From: Symbiodinium natans
Lineage: Eukaryota > Sar > Dinophyceae > Suessiales > Symbiodiniaceae
Direction: 5' to 3'
DNA: 64,000 nucleotides
NCBI GenBank assembly: GCA_905221605.1
Contig: CAJNDS010001779.1
Span: forward strand, 1,239,977-1,303,976
Part shown: positions 33,752-45,425 of the stretch, piece by piece
Position numbering within the stretch: the first letter of the stretch is position 1
How the letters are laid out: the number at the start of each line of letters is the position of its first letter
Made by a program: the position numbers and the translations under genes
The notes under the pieces: generated by a model
What the model saw: only the letters and a program-made list of their open reading frames with translations
What the model was told of the DNA's origin: nothing
The model's database searches: none

Positions 33752-34766
33752 AGTTCCCATCTAGGCCTAGCAGCAGATACTCGGAGACTTGGAGATGCTA
33801 CCCTATACCCTAAACCATGAACTTTACCCTAAACCCTAAACCCTCAACCCTAAACCGACTTTACAATCTCAACCATTCCGCACTCGTTTGTTTGCGCCTT
33901 TGCGAAAGCCTCTCGTCGTTAGGAGGGGGCTGGGGTGGAAGAAGGCGCAGCCCCAAGAGGAAGCTCCTAATCTGAATGTTTGGGGCTTGGGGCTTAGGGT
34001 AACCCTAAGCTCTATGAACCCCAAACCCTAACCCTCAATCTTATGCCTATCCAAAAGTCACTTCGTAGGTCCAAAGCATCTTCACCACAAACCCTAGACC
34101 CTAAACCCTAGACCCAAAACCCTAAACCCTAAACCTTAAACCTTAAACCCTAAGCCGGTCTCCTTCTCCATGGCGAGAGCCACCTCCCGAGCCTTCTCGC
34201 GGATAGCCGGCGTCTACCGGCACTTGTGGATGGCCTGCGGCTTGAATCGTCCAGACTCGTAGCATCTCCGGCTAAACCCTAAGCCGGTTTAGGGTTTAGG
34301 GTTTAGGCTTTATGGTTTAGGGTTTAGGGTTTAGGGTTTAGGGCTAGGGTTTAGGGTTTAGGCTTTATGGTTTAGGGTTTAGGGTTTAGGGCTGGGATTT
34401 AGGGTTTAGGGTTTAGGTTTTACCTCTAAAGCCCTGTAAACCCAGAGCCCTCAACCATGAAACCCCTGAGCCCCCAACCCTAAAGGCCCAAGCCCCAAAA
34501 CCCTAAACCCTAATCCATAAACTCCAAACTCTACGCATCCCTGAAACCCTAAACCCTAAGCCCTAGACCCGCGACCCAACCACCTCACACTTTACCCCTA
34601 AAACATTGAACCTGATATCTTTCAGCCCAAAGCTCCGCTACCCTGAACCCTACTTTAGGGTTTAGGGTTTAGGGTTTAAGGTTTTGGGTTGACGTGTTTC
34701 CATATTCTTCGACAGGCGATCACAACAAAGAAGCTGCTCAAGAAGATGAAGAGACAGGAGGCCTGA
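33325..34766 (+). CDS. Candidate gene or continuation with a telomere- and GA-repeat intron
   Basis: Exon 33325-33392 (MVRFSQCDWFADDDVESPRL then QYM) ends at a possible GC donor. Next are 33448-33502 (FDADKTATIKKSSRRDLE), 33547-33570 (AFVFLDGE), 33624-33653 (DMMEAAGSSK) and 34716-34766 (AITTKKLLKKMKRQEA then TGA). Acceptors are AG|G throughout. The last intron would run about 1.06 kb and contains a 90-bp (GA)n run and several telomere-type tracts; its donor is uncertain (GA or GC type, or a missing exon). It may be the 3' half of the gene that starts at 31924 or a separate gene starting at 33325. Confidence 0.45.
33659..33749. repeat. (GA)n dinucleotide repeat
   Basis: About 45 uninterrupted GA units within a candidate intron of the plus-strand gene. 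Confidence 0.95.
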
Positions 34767-34993
34767 CGGCCTTAAACTTTAAACCCTAAACTCTAAAGCT
34801 TAAACCCTAAAACTTAAACTAGGGCTTTGGGTTTAGGGTCTAGGGTTTAAGGCTTAGGGTTCGGGCCTGGGGTTGAGGGCCTAGGGTTTAGAGCCTAGGT
34901 TTAAGATTTAGGGTTTAAAACCTAAGCTTTAGGGTCTGGGGTCTAGGGGAAGGGCACTTTGGAAGAAGGCATCGGCAAAGTGATATCGGACAG

Positions 34994-35525
34994 GTCAAGA
35001 ATCGGCTCTGGGACTCCTACGTCAAGGGGACTCCGGAGGCGCCTGATGCTTGAATTCCCAAGCTTTTAAAGATTAACATGTAGCTCTTTCTACCTTTAAA
35101 GAAAGAATTGTCTTTTAGTTAAGCATATTCAAGGCCTGCTCATTTTAAGCTTTAGGATTTAATGTTTAGGGCGTAGCGTGTGCGTGTAAGGTTTAGCATT
35201 ATTAGAAACCGGACAGGACACAGAGGATATGACGGAATCGTGGCCTACAAGCGCTGGAAGGCGACGTTTCTGATACCTTGGGTAAGTTTTATAGTTTTAG
35301 TATTTCCAGTCTGATACATAATACTGTTTGGCCTAGGCTGCCTGTATAAACTCATATGGCCCTGTTTTTTGGGTTTAACGGCATGTTTCTTGTCGCCTGA
35401 TTAAAGATCGTTTCGCAGTCGCAGTGTGTTTTTTTTTACAGAGAGGTGTAAATAAAAGAAGCCCTTGACAGGTGCAGAAGAAGTTGAAGAAAATCTACGC
35501 CTATTGTCGACTGACGCGAGGCTAG
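34994..35525 (+). CDS. Plus-strand terminal exons, function unknown
   Basis: Segment 34994-35053 after TCGGACAG| reads VKNRLWDSYVKGTPEAPDA then TGA. Segment 35217-35281 between GGACAG| and the strong donor |GTAAGT reads HRGYDGIVAYKRWKATFLIP then W. Segment 35472-35525 after TTGACAG| reads VQKKLKKIYAYCRLTRG then TAG. The last two are in phase with each other. Whether the first belongs to the same transcript is unclear. No family recognised. Confidence 0.4.
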
Positions 35526-35819
35526 CTGTTGGAGTTTATTATTTTTTTACTTTGTTGTTGAACGCGGTGGTTGCGGATTTAGGGTTGTGCCCCAACGTTA
35601 AACCCTAGATCCTAAACCTTAATGATCAGATCTAACAGAAGAAACCCTAAATCCTAAACCTGTAGCCTTAAACATGAAATCGTAAACCCTAATGCCGCCA
35701 GGTCTTAGAAAGAAGTAAGACAACCAGAGCCTGGAGAATGTGGCCTTGCCTGGCAATTTGCAGTCCCTGAGCTTGGCAAACGTTTCCATGTGAGGCCTGC
35801 GATGGAGGGAAAAACCCTT

Positions 35820-36430
35820 TTGCTGGGCCCGGGGAGGTTAACAGTAGGGCCATTTTCCTTACGGAAATGTACGATCTTGCAAGCTCTGCTCAGTACTTTG
35901 AAGTTCGGAGTTAGCCCTAGATGTCAAGTAGTATGTGTGTGTTTTAGCGGCTACTGTAAGAGGAGGAGCCTGCAGTGATGTCAAGGAAAGCTCTCCTGCC
36001 AGTTGCGTGGCTGCCTCGGAGGCGAGAGCTGACTCTTCGGAAAGCCGTTCTCCTGGGCCCGGGGAGGTTGACAGTATGGCCCCTTTTCCGTGTAGAAATG
36101 TACGACCTTGCAAGCTCTGCTCGGACTGTGGAGTTCGGAGTTGGCCCTATAGGTAAAGTAGCATGTGTGTGTTTTAGCGGCTAGTGTAAGAGGAGGAGCC
36201 TGCAGTGAGGCCTAGAGGTCAAGTAGTATATGTGTATTTTAGCGGCTACTGTAAGAGGAGGAGCCTGCAGTGAGGTCGAGGTAAGCCTTTTTGCTAGTTG
36301 CGTGGCCGCTACGGGGGGGACAGCTGACTCGTTAGAAAATCATTTCCTGGGCTTGGGGAGGTTAACAGTAAGGCCTCTTTTCCTTGCGCAAATGTACGAC
36401 CTTACAGGCTCTGCTCAGTACTCTGGAAAT
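35820..36430 (+). repeat. Three diverged tandem copies of about 230-290 bp
   Basis: The shared blocks are cccggggaggtt-acagta, gaaatgtacgaccttgcaag, gtgtgttttagcggctactg and taagaggaggagcctgcagt. The copies begin near 35826, 36057 and 36350. The third period is longer because a 65-bp block ending gcctgcagtgagg is duplicated at about 36208-36275. The ORFs in both strands here are not supported as genes. Confidence 0.75.
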
Positions 36431-36907
36431 GCAGGTGGCCGTACAGGTCTTGCTTTAGTCTTCGGCTTCTGCCCCTCCAGACCTAGCCACGTCGTTCGCG
36501 CGAGCGGCACTTGGGTGCTGACTTGGTCGCATTAACGTTGATGTTGTTGAAAACAAGAGCTGCCGGGGTTGCCCTAAGCCGCCCAAAACCCTAAGTTCTG
36601 AAGGGTAGCTTGAGGGCAGAGCCTAAACCCTAAACCCTAAGCCCTAAGCCCTAAACCCTAAACCCTAAACCTTAAACCCTAAACCCTAAACCCTAAACCA
36701 TAAACCCTAAACCCTAAACCCTAAACCCTAAACCGTCTTCTACTCCTTGACCTGCAATGTGCATAGTAAAGAAGGGATCCATTCAAGCCCCCGAGCGCGG
36801 GACTGTCCAGGTTTTGGTTTTGGTCATGGACATGTTATATATAAAAATAATCATTTTTTTAAATACAAATATACAAACTAAGCAAAAAGAACCAGAAAGG
36901 TCTCAGG

Positions 36908-36909
<2 letters not shown>

Positions 36910-36956
<47 letters not shown>
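36910..36956. repeat. TA microsatellite
   Basis: (ta)n, about 22 units. The ORF across it is a Tyr/Ile run. Confidence 0.95.
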
Positions 36957-36959
<3 letters not shown>

Positions 36960-37552
36960 TCTCTTGTATTCTTTCATCCTGCGATGATTAGTGAAAAAAA
37001 GTGCTGGCTGGTCCCTAGTTGAGGTCCCAAGGGCATGGGATTGGGGGGAGATCGAAGTTCGGGATTCCATCTTTCAGGGACATCTAGAGAACATGGCTGA
37101 AATAAAGAAATCCTAGACTTTCTCCCTACTATATGCGGGGAGTTGTTCTAAACTAAAGTATGGCGTTCTTTGGGGCTTCCCATGGGTATATTCCGCTCGA
37201 AAACCACCTCTCTCTCTCTCTCTCTCTCTCGCTCTCTCTGCCAAGGTGCCGAGGCCAAGGCGGTCTTCGCCGAAGCCTTCACACGGCAGGGTCGTGGAAG
37301 GGGACGAGTGGGGCGAAGGTGCAGGGGTAAGAGGTGGGGGAAGAAGGCATCCCACATTGTCACTGACCACATGTTTCGAGAAGGGCTAAAGTCGAGGGTC
37401 CAGGGTAGCCGAACTCGAATCGAAGTAGCCGAACCCACACCTTTAAACTGCAAACCCTAAAACCCTAAACACCCCCCAAACCCTAAACCCTAAAACCCTA
37501 AAACCCTAAAACCCTAAAACCCTAAAACCCTAAAACCCTAAAACCCTAAAAC

Positions 37553-40500
37553 CCTGAAACCGTTCCAGAGAGAATCTCGCAGAGGCAGGTGCACCTGGCA
37601 GTTGGAGGCGGAAAGCAGCCTCCGCAGAGGCTTCGCCACCGAGCATGCGCCCTCGTCCTGGCGAGCTGCAACTTCGGATTGGGCTTCGGGTGTAGGTTGG
37701 GATGTTCCCTTATACTTGGGGTTTAGGGTTTAGGGTTGAGGGTTTAGGGTTTAGGGTTGAGGGTTGAGGGTTGAGGGTTGAGGGTTTAGGGTTTAGGGTT
37801 TAGGTTTTAGGGTTTAGGGTTTAGGTTTTAGGGTTTAGGGTTTAGGGCTTAGGGTTTAGGGTTTAGGTTGGGTTGTTCCCCCTCGTACTAGCAGGCCTTG
37901 ATAGGGATTTCAGTACCCCCTACTATAATCCCTATTAGGGACTGTTAGTATAGGGGTGAACATCCCAAGGTGTCGGGTTTAGGAAGCCCTTGATAAACCC
38001 CTAAACCCTGGACCACTAAACTAAGGCTGGAGTATTGGATGGTACGGTATGGCATTTCGAGAACTAGGGTTCAGAATGCATGTCGCCTGCTTCAGTGCCT
38101 TATTGTTCCCCTCTCGCCTTTGTTCACCGCCGCGGCTCTGGTGATTACGCCCAGGTGTGCAACAATCAGACTTAGGAGAGTAAGCATAAGCATCATAATA
38201 ATAAGAAGAGTAATGATAATAAAAACCAAAATACTCACCATCACCATTATCAAAAGAATGGCACCCATCATCACAAAATGTCAACCATCAGAACCATTAG
38301 AACAAGAACCACGATCATGTCATGATGTCATGAGAAATAGAAGAATAGCCGAATAACCCAATAACCCTAAACTCTGAAGCCTCCTAAACCCTAAACCCTT
38401 AACCCTAGACAGCCATAGAGATGGCTGCAAGCCCGGAGGAGCAGGGTGCTTGATCCCCAACATTCCCCCAATGGCATCTCTCGGGGAAAATAGGGCCGTC
38501 TCGAGGCGGCATCCAACCCGGGGGTGTGATTTAGGGTTTAGGGTCCAGGGTTTAGGGGTTCAGGGTTGTAGGGTTTAGGGGTTAGGGGTTAGGGGTCAGG
38601 GACGGTTAGGTTTGGGGTTTAAACATGTGATTAGAGTGGAGATGTTTGAGGAGTTGGTGCGATGATTCCTAAGGGTTCTGAGGAGATTCGTATTGGTACT
38701 CAGGCTCCCCTAAACCCTAAACCCGAAACCCTAAACCCAAAAACCCTCAGGTTCTGAGGAGATTCGAATTGGTACTCGGGCTCCTGTTTTGTATGACCAC
38801 AAGACCGTGCTCCTGCAACCTTTTTGCAACAAGTTGAGGAGTCCATAATCGAACCCTAAACCCTAAACCCTAAACCCTAAGCCCTAAACCCTAAACCTTA
38901 AACCCTAAGCCTGTCCTCAAGGGAGGGATTTAGGGTGTAGGGTTTAGGGTTGAGGTTAGGGCTTGCTGCTTTTGGAGAGCAGTGCCCCCAGCCTCCGCGA
39001 AGGCTTCTAAGACAGCATCTGGCAGTAGCAACCTCGACAGTCCAGACAATGGACCGATGAATAACTGAGGGCATGATGTCTCAGGGTCTCAGCCACGCTC
39101 AGCACAGGTGTTGGGGGGACAGGGGTCTTTGGATGTTCCCCCTTATACTACGAGTGCTTATGGGGGCTCTAGTCCTCCCTTTTATCATCCCTAGTCAGGA
39201 CTGTCAAGGTATGGGGCTTGGGGCTCTCGTTTTCAGCACAAGACTACGGCCGCTAATGATCCAGGAATATCCTGAGAACCTTCAAGTTGACCATCTTGTG
39301 GGGGAAGGGCCTGTAATTCGAACTTCAAGGTCCTGGAAAGAGCCTGATAAAGACAAAGAAGGTACTCTTGTGGTCAGCGCCTACTTGTATGGGATGCTTT
39401 AGGTTGCCCTCTAGGCCCGCAATGTCGCTTCTTTCGGGATTCGGGATGCCCTCAACCCCTGAAACCCCCAAAGCGCTGAAACCCTCAATTGCTTAAGCCC
39501 CCAAAACCTAAAGCCCAAACCCTAAAACCCCAAACCCAAATCCCTCAACCCCCTAAATCGCGAAACCCTAAACCCCCTAAACCCCTTAAACCCCAAAACC
39601 CTGAACCCCAAGCCCCTGAAGACATGCGGACTCATGTGTGCCTGGCCCCTTGCCCAAGCTTCTGGGTGTTCAAGATTACGCTGACTGTTCGGTGCAGATA
39701 TGAAACGACACTGTAGTAGGGTGACCCCTACAGTGACCCTACTTCAATCTTACAAGATCGAAGGAACATGGAACCCACCCACCCACCCAAAAACAAAAAA
39801 AAAACGTTTGCTACAGCTAGGACTGCTGCATTGACTGCCTGGGCCGAAAAACAACTCCTAAACCCTAAACCCTAAACCCTAAACCTTGAACTGGAAGCAG
39901 CTCCGAGCTTTACGCCTGAGACAGACCCTGTAGCTGCCCTTCAGGAAGCCTGTGTGCGCGGAAACACCTCTGTGAAGCTTCATGGGTACCTATGAGGTAG
40001 ACTTATTAACAGCACCCCAACCCCAACTCCCCCTTGAAGCATAATATATAAGCCCTCCTTAAGGATAGTCGGCGGGTGGTGCAGGCAAGGGAGTACCCTG
40101 AAGTAGGTCATGACCATTGTTTCGTTACTCATATCCCTGCTTATAGTACCCATGAAATTCCAAGTGCACAGTGCAACAGAACTTCTTGAGGCTATCAAGG
40201 GCATGGAGTCTTGAGGACATCGGTGTGCAAGCAGTTCAGTTTAGGGTTTCGGGTTTAGGGGTTAATGTTTGGGGTTGGGGGTGCGCGCCAGCACTTCAGA
40301 CAAGAGAACCATGCCAGACATCAACCCCCTAAACCCATCCCTAAACCCCAAACCCCCTGAAGCCCCTAAACCAAACCCACCTGAAGCCCCTAAACCCTAA
40401 ACCCCAAACCCTCTGAAGCCCCTGCACCAAACCCACCTGAAGCCCCTAAACCCTAAACCCCAAACCTTCTGAAGCCCCTAAAGCAAACCTCCCGAAGCCC

Positions 40501-40679
40501 CTACCTACACCCTCAACCCCAAACCCCTGAAGCCCCTGAGCCCTGAACCCTAAGCCCTCAGCACAGCAGGCCAGGGGCAGCGTTCGCAGGAGCGGCAAGC
40601 GCTCCTCACGCAGCCGGGGCCACCTGAGGGCATCCAAAAAGGGCTTAGGGTTTAAGGTTTAAGGTTTAGGGTTTAGGGT

Positions 40680-40711
<32 letters not shown>

Positions 40712-42011
40712 GGGTTGAGGGGTTGAGGGGTTGAGGGGTTGAGGGGTGAGGGTTGATTTCGGCTTTAGGGTTTAGGTCTTAGCACCTCAGAAGCCCTCAG
40801 ACCCCGAAACCCAGACCCCATACCCAAGGGTTTGGAGTTTGGGGTCTGGGTTTTTCGGGCTTTGAGCCCCAGCCCAGCACTTTTGACCAACTTCCCCAAA
40901 GCCCCGTAACGTCCGAGCGCAACTTGTTCGAGAAATCTGGCCCTTAATCCCCCTTAATCCTGAACCTAAAACCGAAGCCCCAACCCTAAAATCTCAACAC
41001 TAAACCCCTAAACCCTAAACCCTTAGACACCTAAACCCCTAAACCCTAAACCCCTAAAGCCCCCAATACCCCTAAAACTCCTAAGAACCGCCAAACCCCT
41101 ACACACATTCCCACAACAGCCCTTCAACCCCTCAACCCCCTAAACCCCCTAAAGCCCTATGTATACCCCTAAACCCCTAAGCCCCTGAACACCTAATCCC
41201 CTATCCTATGAATACCCCTAAAACCCCTAAACCCGAAACCCTAAATTCCCGAAAACCCCTGAACCCGAAACCCCCTAAAACCCTTAAATCCCCTGAAGCC
41301 CAACATACACATACCCCTAAAACTCTAAACGGTTTAGGGTTTAAACCCTAAACTCCAAACCCCAAACCCCAAACCCCAAACCCTAAACCCCAAACCCTAA
41401 ACCCTAAACGCCCAAAACACAAAGGAGGAAGCCCAGGGTCCCCCGGCGCGGCGGCTAAGGCGGCCCTCAGGGCTTCCACTCCGGCAGGCCTCCGGGGCTC
41501 CAATTTCTTGGGGAGCTCTCCTCCACTACTAGGGTTTAGGGTTTGGGGTTTAGGGTTTAGGGTTTAGGGTTTAGGGTTTAGGGTTTAAGGGTTTAGGGTT
41601 TGGGGCTTAGGGCTTAGGGCTTCGGGCTTCCTCCATTGGGTTTCTTGCGGCCTGCTTGAAAGACTAGTTGGGGCAGTGGGCTTTTGTGCGCCTTTGTTTG
41701 GGGCTTGTTTACGGGCTCAGGGGAGATGCAAAGGGCTTTCAGAGTGCATGATGCTTCGACGGGTATCCGTTGTATGAGTAAGGAGATGGTTTAGGGTTTA
41801 GGGTTTAGGGTTTAGGGTTTAGGGTTTAGGGTTTAGGGTTTAGGGTTTAGGGTTTAGGGTTTAGGGTTTAGGGTTTAGGGTTTTGGGTTTAGGGTTTAGG
41901 GTTTAGGGATTGACGCGTTCGACCTCGGCATGAGACTCCTTTGCTGCAAGGCATCCTGCGTAGCTTGCCAGCCTCTCGTGCGGCCGAGCGAGGGTGTCGT
42001 GCAGCACGTGC
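37553..42011 (-). CDS. Cluster of minus-strand exons, genes not resolved
   Basis: Well-delimited exons: 42011-41924 (HVLHDTLARPHERLASYAG then CLAAKESHAE), 41528-41421 (GGELPKKLEPRRPAGVEALR then AALAAAPGDPGLPP; acceptor is aaaccctag|), 38499-38404 (TALFSPRDAIGGMLGIKHPA; donor AGG|GTTAAG) and 37657-37553 (DEGACSVAKPLRRLLSASNC then QVHLPLRDSLWNGFR). Shorter likely exons lie near 40620-40555 (WPRLREERLPLLRTLPLACC), 39936-39884 (GSYRVCLRRKARSCFQF) and 39033-38962 (LLLPDAVLEAFAEAGGTALQ). GC3 is high on this strand in each. No family is assigned, and the exons may represent several genes. Confidence 0.45.
37868..37969. mobile_element. Family A inverted-repeat element with splice-like ends
   Basis: The ends ttgggttgttccccc and gtgaacatcccaag are inverted copies, with internal agggattt / aatccct and ggactgttagta / tactagcaggcc pairs. 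The terminal GT (after TTGG) and AG (before G) would allow precise splicing of the element on the plus strand. Confidence 0.65.
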
Positions 42012-42246
42012 CTTGCGAAACCCCAAAAACCCCCCAGAAAACCCTCCACAGCCCACCAGCGCCCCTAAACCCTAGACCCGAAACCCTACACCCCAAACCC
42101 CAAACCCTAAACCCTACAAAGCCTAGAAACAGAGCTGCCGAGCTGCAGCGCTTCGCCCAGGAGGGCCGCGCCGGCGCAGCGGCGGCCGCAGCCCGGGGAC
42201 GACTGCAGGGCCTTTCGGATTTAGGGTTTAGGGTTTAGGGTTTAGG

Positions 42247-42435
42247 GTTTAGGGTTTAGGGTTTAAAGGGTTTAGGGTGTAGAGGTTTTAGAGGGTTTAG
42301 GGGGTCTAGAGGGTTTAGAGGGTTTAGAGGGTTTAGAGGGTCTAGAGGGTTTAGAGGGTTTAGAGGGTTTAGAGGGTTTAGAGGGTCTAGAGGGTTTAGG
42401 GTTTAGAGGGTCTAGAGGGTTTAGGGTTTAGGGCT
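42247..42435. repeat. Variant array GGTTTAGA / GGTCTAGA
   Basis: About 18 octamer-type units of ggtttaga with interspersed ggtctaga continue a heptamer tract. This is a second locally homogenised variant of the telomere-type unit, different from the TTTAGGGG array. Confidence 0.9.
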
Positions 42436-42839
42436 AGAAGGGGAGCTCTCGCCCTCGACTCGGGAGGTTTCCAGGCTCCTCAAAATTGTTTTGCTTGGGG
42501 TTTTGAAGGGTTTCTTTAGGGATTTTGGGGGTTTAGGGAGCTCACGGGATACTAGGCCTTAGGCTTTAGGGTTTGGAGTTTGGGGCTTCGGCGGTTTGGG
42601 GGGGCGAGGAGTCCCCCAGAAGCCCATGGGGGGGGGGTTAGCCGCCTCAGAGAGGTACCCCATGGCACACTGTTTAACCTCTCAAAAGGACTACAGCAAT
42701 AGCTACTACTTGCCTAAGAACCCCAAAAGAATGAAAAATAAGAATCCCTATATTCCCCTTACAAAAGAATAAGAAAAACAAGAACCCCTATGCTACCCTT
42801 ATAAGGAAGAACATCTTGATCTTATAAGGAAGACTATCT

Positions 42840-42966
42840 TGATTTTGTATTTTGCAGGTTCTTTATGAAGGAATTAGTAGATAACCTGGGAGCTCAAGCA
42901 CTTCTCGGAGCAAGAGTGAAGAATCTGGGTCCGAGAAGTTGTTTAATTGGCAGCTGGTGCGAGTAG
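42840..42966 (+). CDS. Possible plus-strand terminal exon
   Basis: After gtattttgcag| the plus strand reads FFMKELVDNLGAQALLGARV then KNLGPRSCLIGSWCE and TAG. The acceptor is good and the frame is protein-like, but there is no linked upstream exon, and nearby supported genes are on the minus strand. Confidence 0.3.
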
Positions 42967-43211
42967 AGGGTTTAGGGTTTAGGGTTTAGGGTTTAGGGTT
43001 TAGGGTTTAGGGTTTAGGGTTTAGGGTTTAGGGTTTAGGGGTTAGGGTTCGGAGGTGTCGACAACAAGTCTCTGCGTTGTAGGGCTTTTTGGTCTCAAGG
43101 CGCCCGGCGTGCACGGACAAGTGCTTTCTGGATCTATCTGGCCCCAGCGGCACAAAAAATCTCCTTGCAGCCCTCTCACCTGGTCGTGTGCCTGGGCGAA
43201 GGAGGGCCGCG

Positions 43212-45425
43212 TCACACGACGTCACACGTCGTCGAGCCACAGGCGAGGACAAGCGGGCAGACCTCAATCCAGCTCGACAACGGGTAGATGCTGCAAATCC
43301 AGGTCAGGGGCAAGGTCTCGAAGGCCTGCGTTGCCCATGACTGTCCGGAAGGCTTCTGCTTCTTCAGCACAACGCCCGAGGATCTATAGATGTTCAGGCT
43401 GATGGCTGTCGACTCCGCCTCCCAGGGTCCCGAAGCCTCCAGCTCCTTAATGAACGCCAGGATGATCTGGGCACTCAAGCTCTTCCCAGGGCAGGAGTGG
43501 GAGTCGGGGTCCGAGACATCGTCATTCACAAGGGCGAAGTCGGCCCACCCAATCGAGAGACTTTCATTCAAAACGTTGAGGCCCGGCCGTCCCGGCTGGA
43601 ACTCGAGGGGGCTCGGAAAGACCGCCGCGTCACGCAGCGCCTGTGCCACGTTTGGGATCTGATGCGTCCACGTCGTGCCATTGTCGTTCGTGATCCATCG
43701 CGGAACGCCCGCGACCGGAGGGTAGCGCCGGATCGTCTCCAGCCTTACGGCTGCTTAGTAGGGCATGGGGGAATGAGCTACCCCCTAAACCCTAAACCCT
43801 AAACCCCTAAACCCTAAACCCTAAACCCTAAACTTGTATATATATATATACATATATACATATATATATATATGGGCCCTAGAATTCCCTCCTTCCCTCC
43901 TCCCCTGCTAGAAGGGAGCATGAGGTTGTGGAGCTTCCCGCGGTTCGCCATGTCCTCCAGCGTCAGGGGCGCCGCGGGGCTCTCATCCATGAAGAGCAGC
44001 GCGACCATGAAGTCCAGCACCTAGGGTTTAGGGTTTAGGGTTTAGGGGTTTAGGGTTTAGGGTTTAGGGTTTAGGGTTTAGGGTTTAGGGTTTAGGGTTT
44101 AGGGTTTAGGGTTTAGGGTTTAGGGTTTAGGGTTTAGGGTTTAGGGTAGACCCAAGAGTGGCCCAAGAAAAAAAAGTATGCCCCTTTTTGGTTTAGAAGG
44201 GGGCTTATAAGGGAACCTAAATGCCAAAAACAAAGGGAACCATCTGGGTCCTAGGCACCGTAGGCACCGACAAGCCGCCCGCCAGAGCCAGGGAGTCCAC
44301 CATGGCGCTGGCCACCAAGGTCCTGGGCTCCCCCCTTAGAACCTGAATAAAGATATAACTATTCTTTCTATCCTCTTAGAACCTTAATAAGAATATAGTA
44401 TTCTTTAAAATCCTCTTGGATAAACAAAAAAAGTAGTTCCCAAGGGGATGTAGGGTCAACTCTTCTTCCTTGCTCTCCCAGCCTTCTTTGGGCCACTTCG
44501 CCTTGATGGCCTCCTTGGTTCTTGACATGATTGCCGCCTTCTGCTCCAGGGTGCTTGAGATCTGCAGGAGAAAGTCAGTGAGGGTCCAGTAGGCAATTTC
44601 TGGAGCAAGCGGCTGGGGCACGATGAAAGTTGTCATGAAAGCGGCAAAGTCTTGCGCTTCCTCGTCCGTGAGGTCAAGGTTCAGATGGACTTTGTGCAGG
44701 ACAACGGTGACAAGCCAAGGCAAGTCGCTAGTCGACAACGTGTCTGTGCTGGCGAAACGCTCTCGGAACACCTGACGCAGCCAAGCGCTGTTCCAACACG
44801 TTGACCCATCGCAGTCAGCGTCTTCCTCCCTGCTGCCATCGAGGGAGTTGCCCAGATATGGCCTCACAAGCGCGTGATCCTTGTTGGAGTAGCCGAGCGC
44901 GATGGTCTTCGTTTCGGGCCACATGCGGTCATTCTGAACCGCCATGCCCAACTCGTTGTAGCGCTGCATGGTACCATTTTTGATCCTGGGGCCAAAGTCC
45001 AAAAGCAAGTCGCGGACGTCGTGCCAGGCATAGAAGGTCTGCGTGTTCGGCCCGGGGCCCTCTCCGATCATTGGGTTGTCCACCGTGAGGCCCTCGTACC
45101 AGCCCATCATAGAGACCGTGTCGAGAAGCCCCAGGCCCATGTAGGCGGTCATGGGCAAGAAGTAGTTGTCATAGGTATATGTGGTGTCAAATATCACGAA
45201 AGTCGAAGCTGCTCGCGTGGTCCAGATGAGGATGAGCAGTGCCACACCCAGCACCGCAAAGAATGCGCAGACGCCTCCGCAACAGCACTTCCAGCTGCAA
45301 CAACCACTGGAGCCCGCTCCGATGCCTGCGACATTTTTTGCCGCCGGCGCAGAACCAGCTGGGACCGCTGCAGTCGCTGATACGCCAGCAGCGGCCCCCA
45401 CCAGTGGCTGCGTCTCTGTAGACAT
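43212..45425 (-). CDS. Cytochrome P450 (heme-thiolate monooxygenase superfamily), four exons
   Basis: The predicted product of about 560 residues is a membrane-anchored P450. Exon 1 (45425-44461) starts MSTETQPLVG and has one hydrophobic anchor (AFFAVLGVALLILIW, about residues 46-60). Exon 2 (44334-44259) has ALAGGLSVPT (I-helix-like). Exon 3 (44020-43909) starts VLDFMVALLF. Exon 4 (43753-43212) has the K-helix ExxR in RLETIRRYPPV (E390, R393), VFPSPLEFQPGR, and the heme-ligand loop DSHSCPGKSLS (C472). The loop departs from the usual FxxGxRxCxG; with the GG I-helix it recalls atypical P450s such as CYP74-like enzymes (inference). Introns: 44460-44335 (GT, AG|G), 44258-44021 (GT, ccctag|G, filled with CCCTAAA) and 43908-43754 (GC donor, with CCCTAAA and TA repeats). 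All phases agree. The C-terminus after LKKQKPSG is uncertain and may be shorter or have another exon. Substrate unknown. Confidence 0.88.
43841..43874. repeat. TA microsatellite in P450 intron 3
   Basis: (ta)n runs with a cata interruption sit next to a CCCTAAA tract (43784-43833) in the same intron. Confidence 0.9.
44021..44258 (-). other. P450 intron 2, made of telomere-type repeats
   Basis: The coding strand reads ACG|GTGCCTAGG at the donor. The intron then runs into about 125 bp of CCCTAAA, ending ...aaaccctag|GTGCTG. The acceptor AG is a single-base variant (CCCTAG) of the last repeat. The flanking exons join as LSVPT|VLDFM in phase 0, inside a conserved P450 region, which makes this the best proof in the window that such tracts are spliced. 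Confidence 0.85.
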
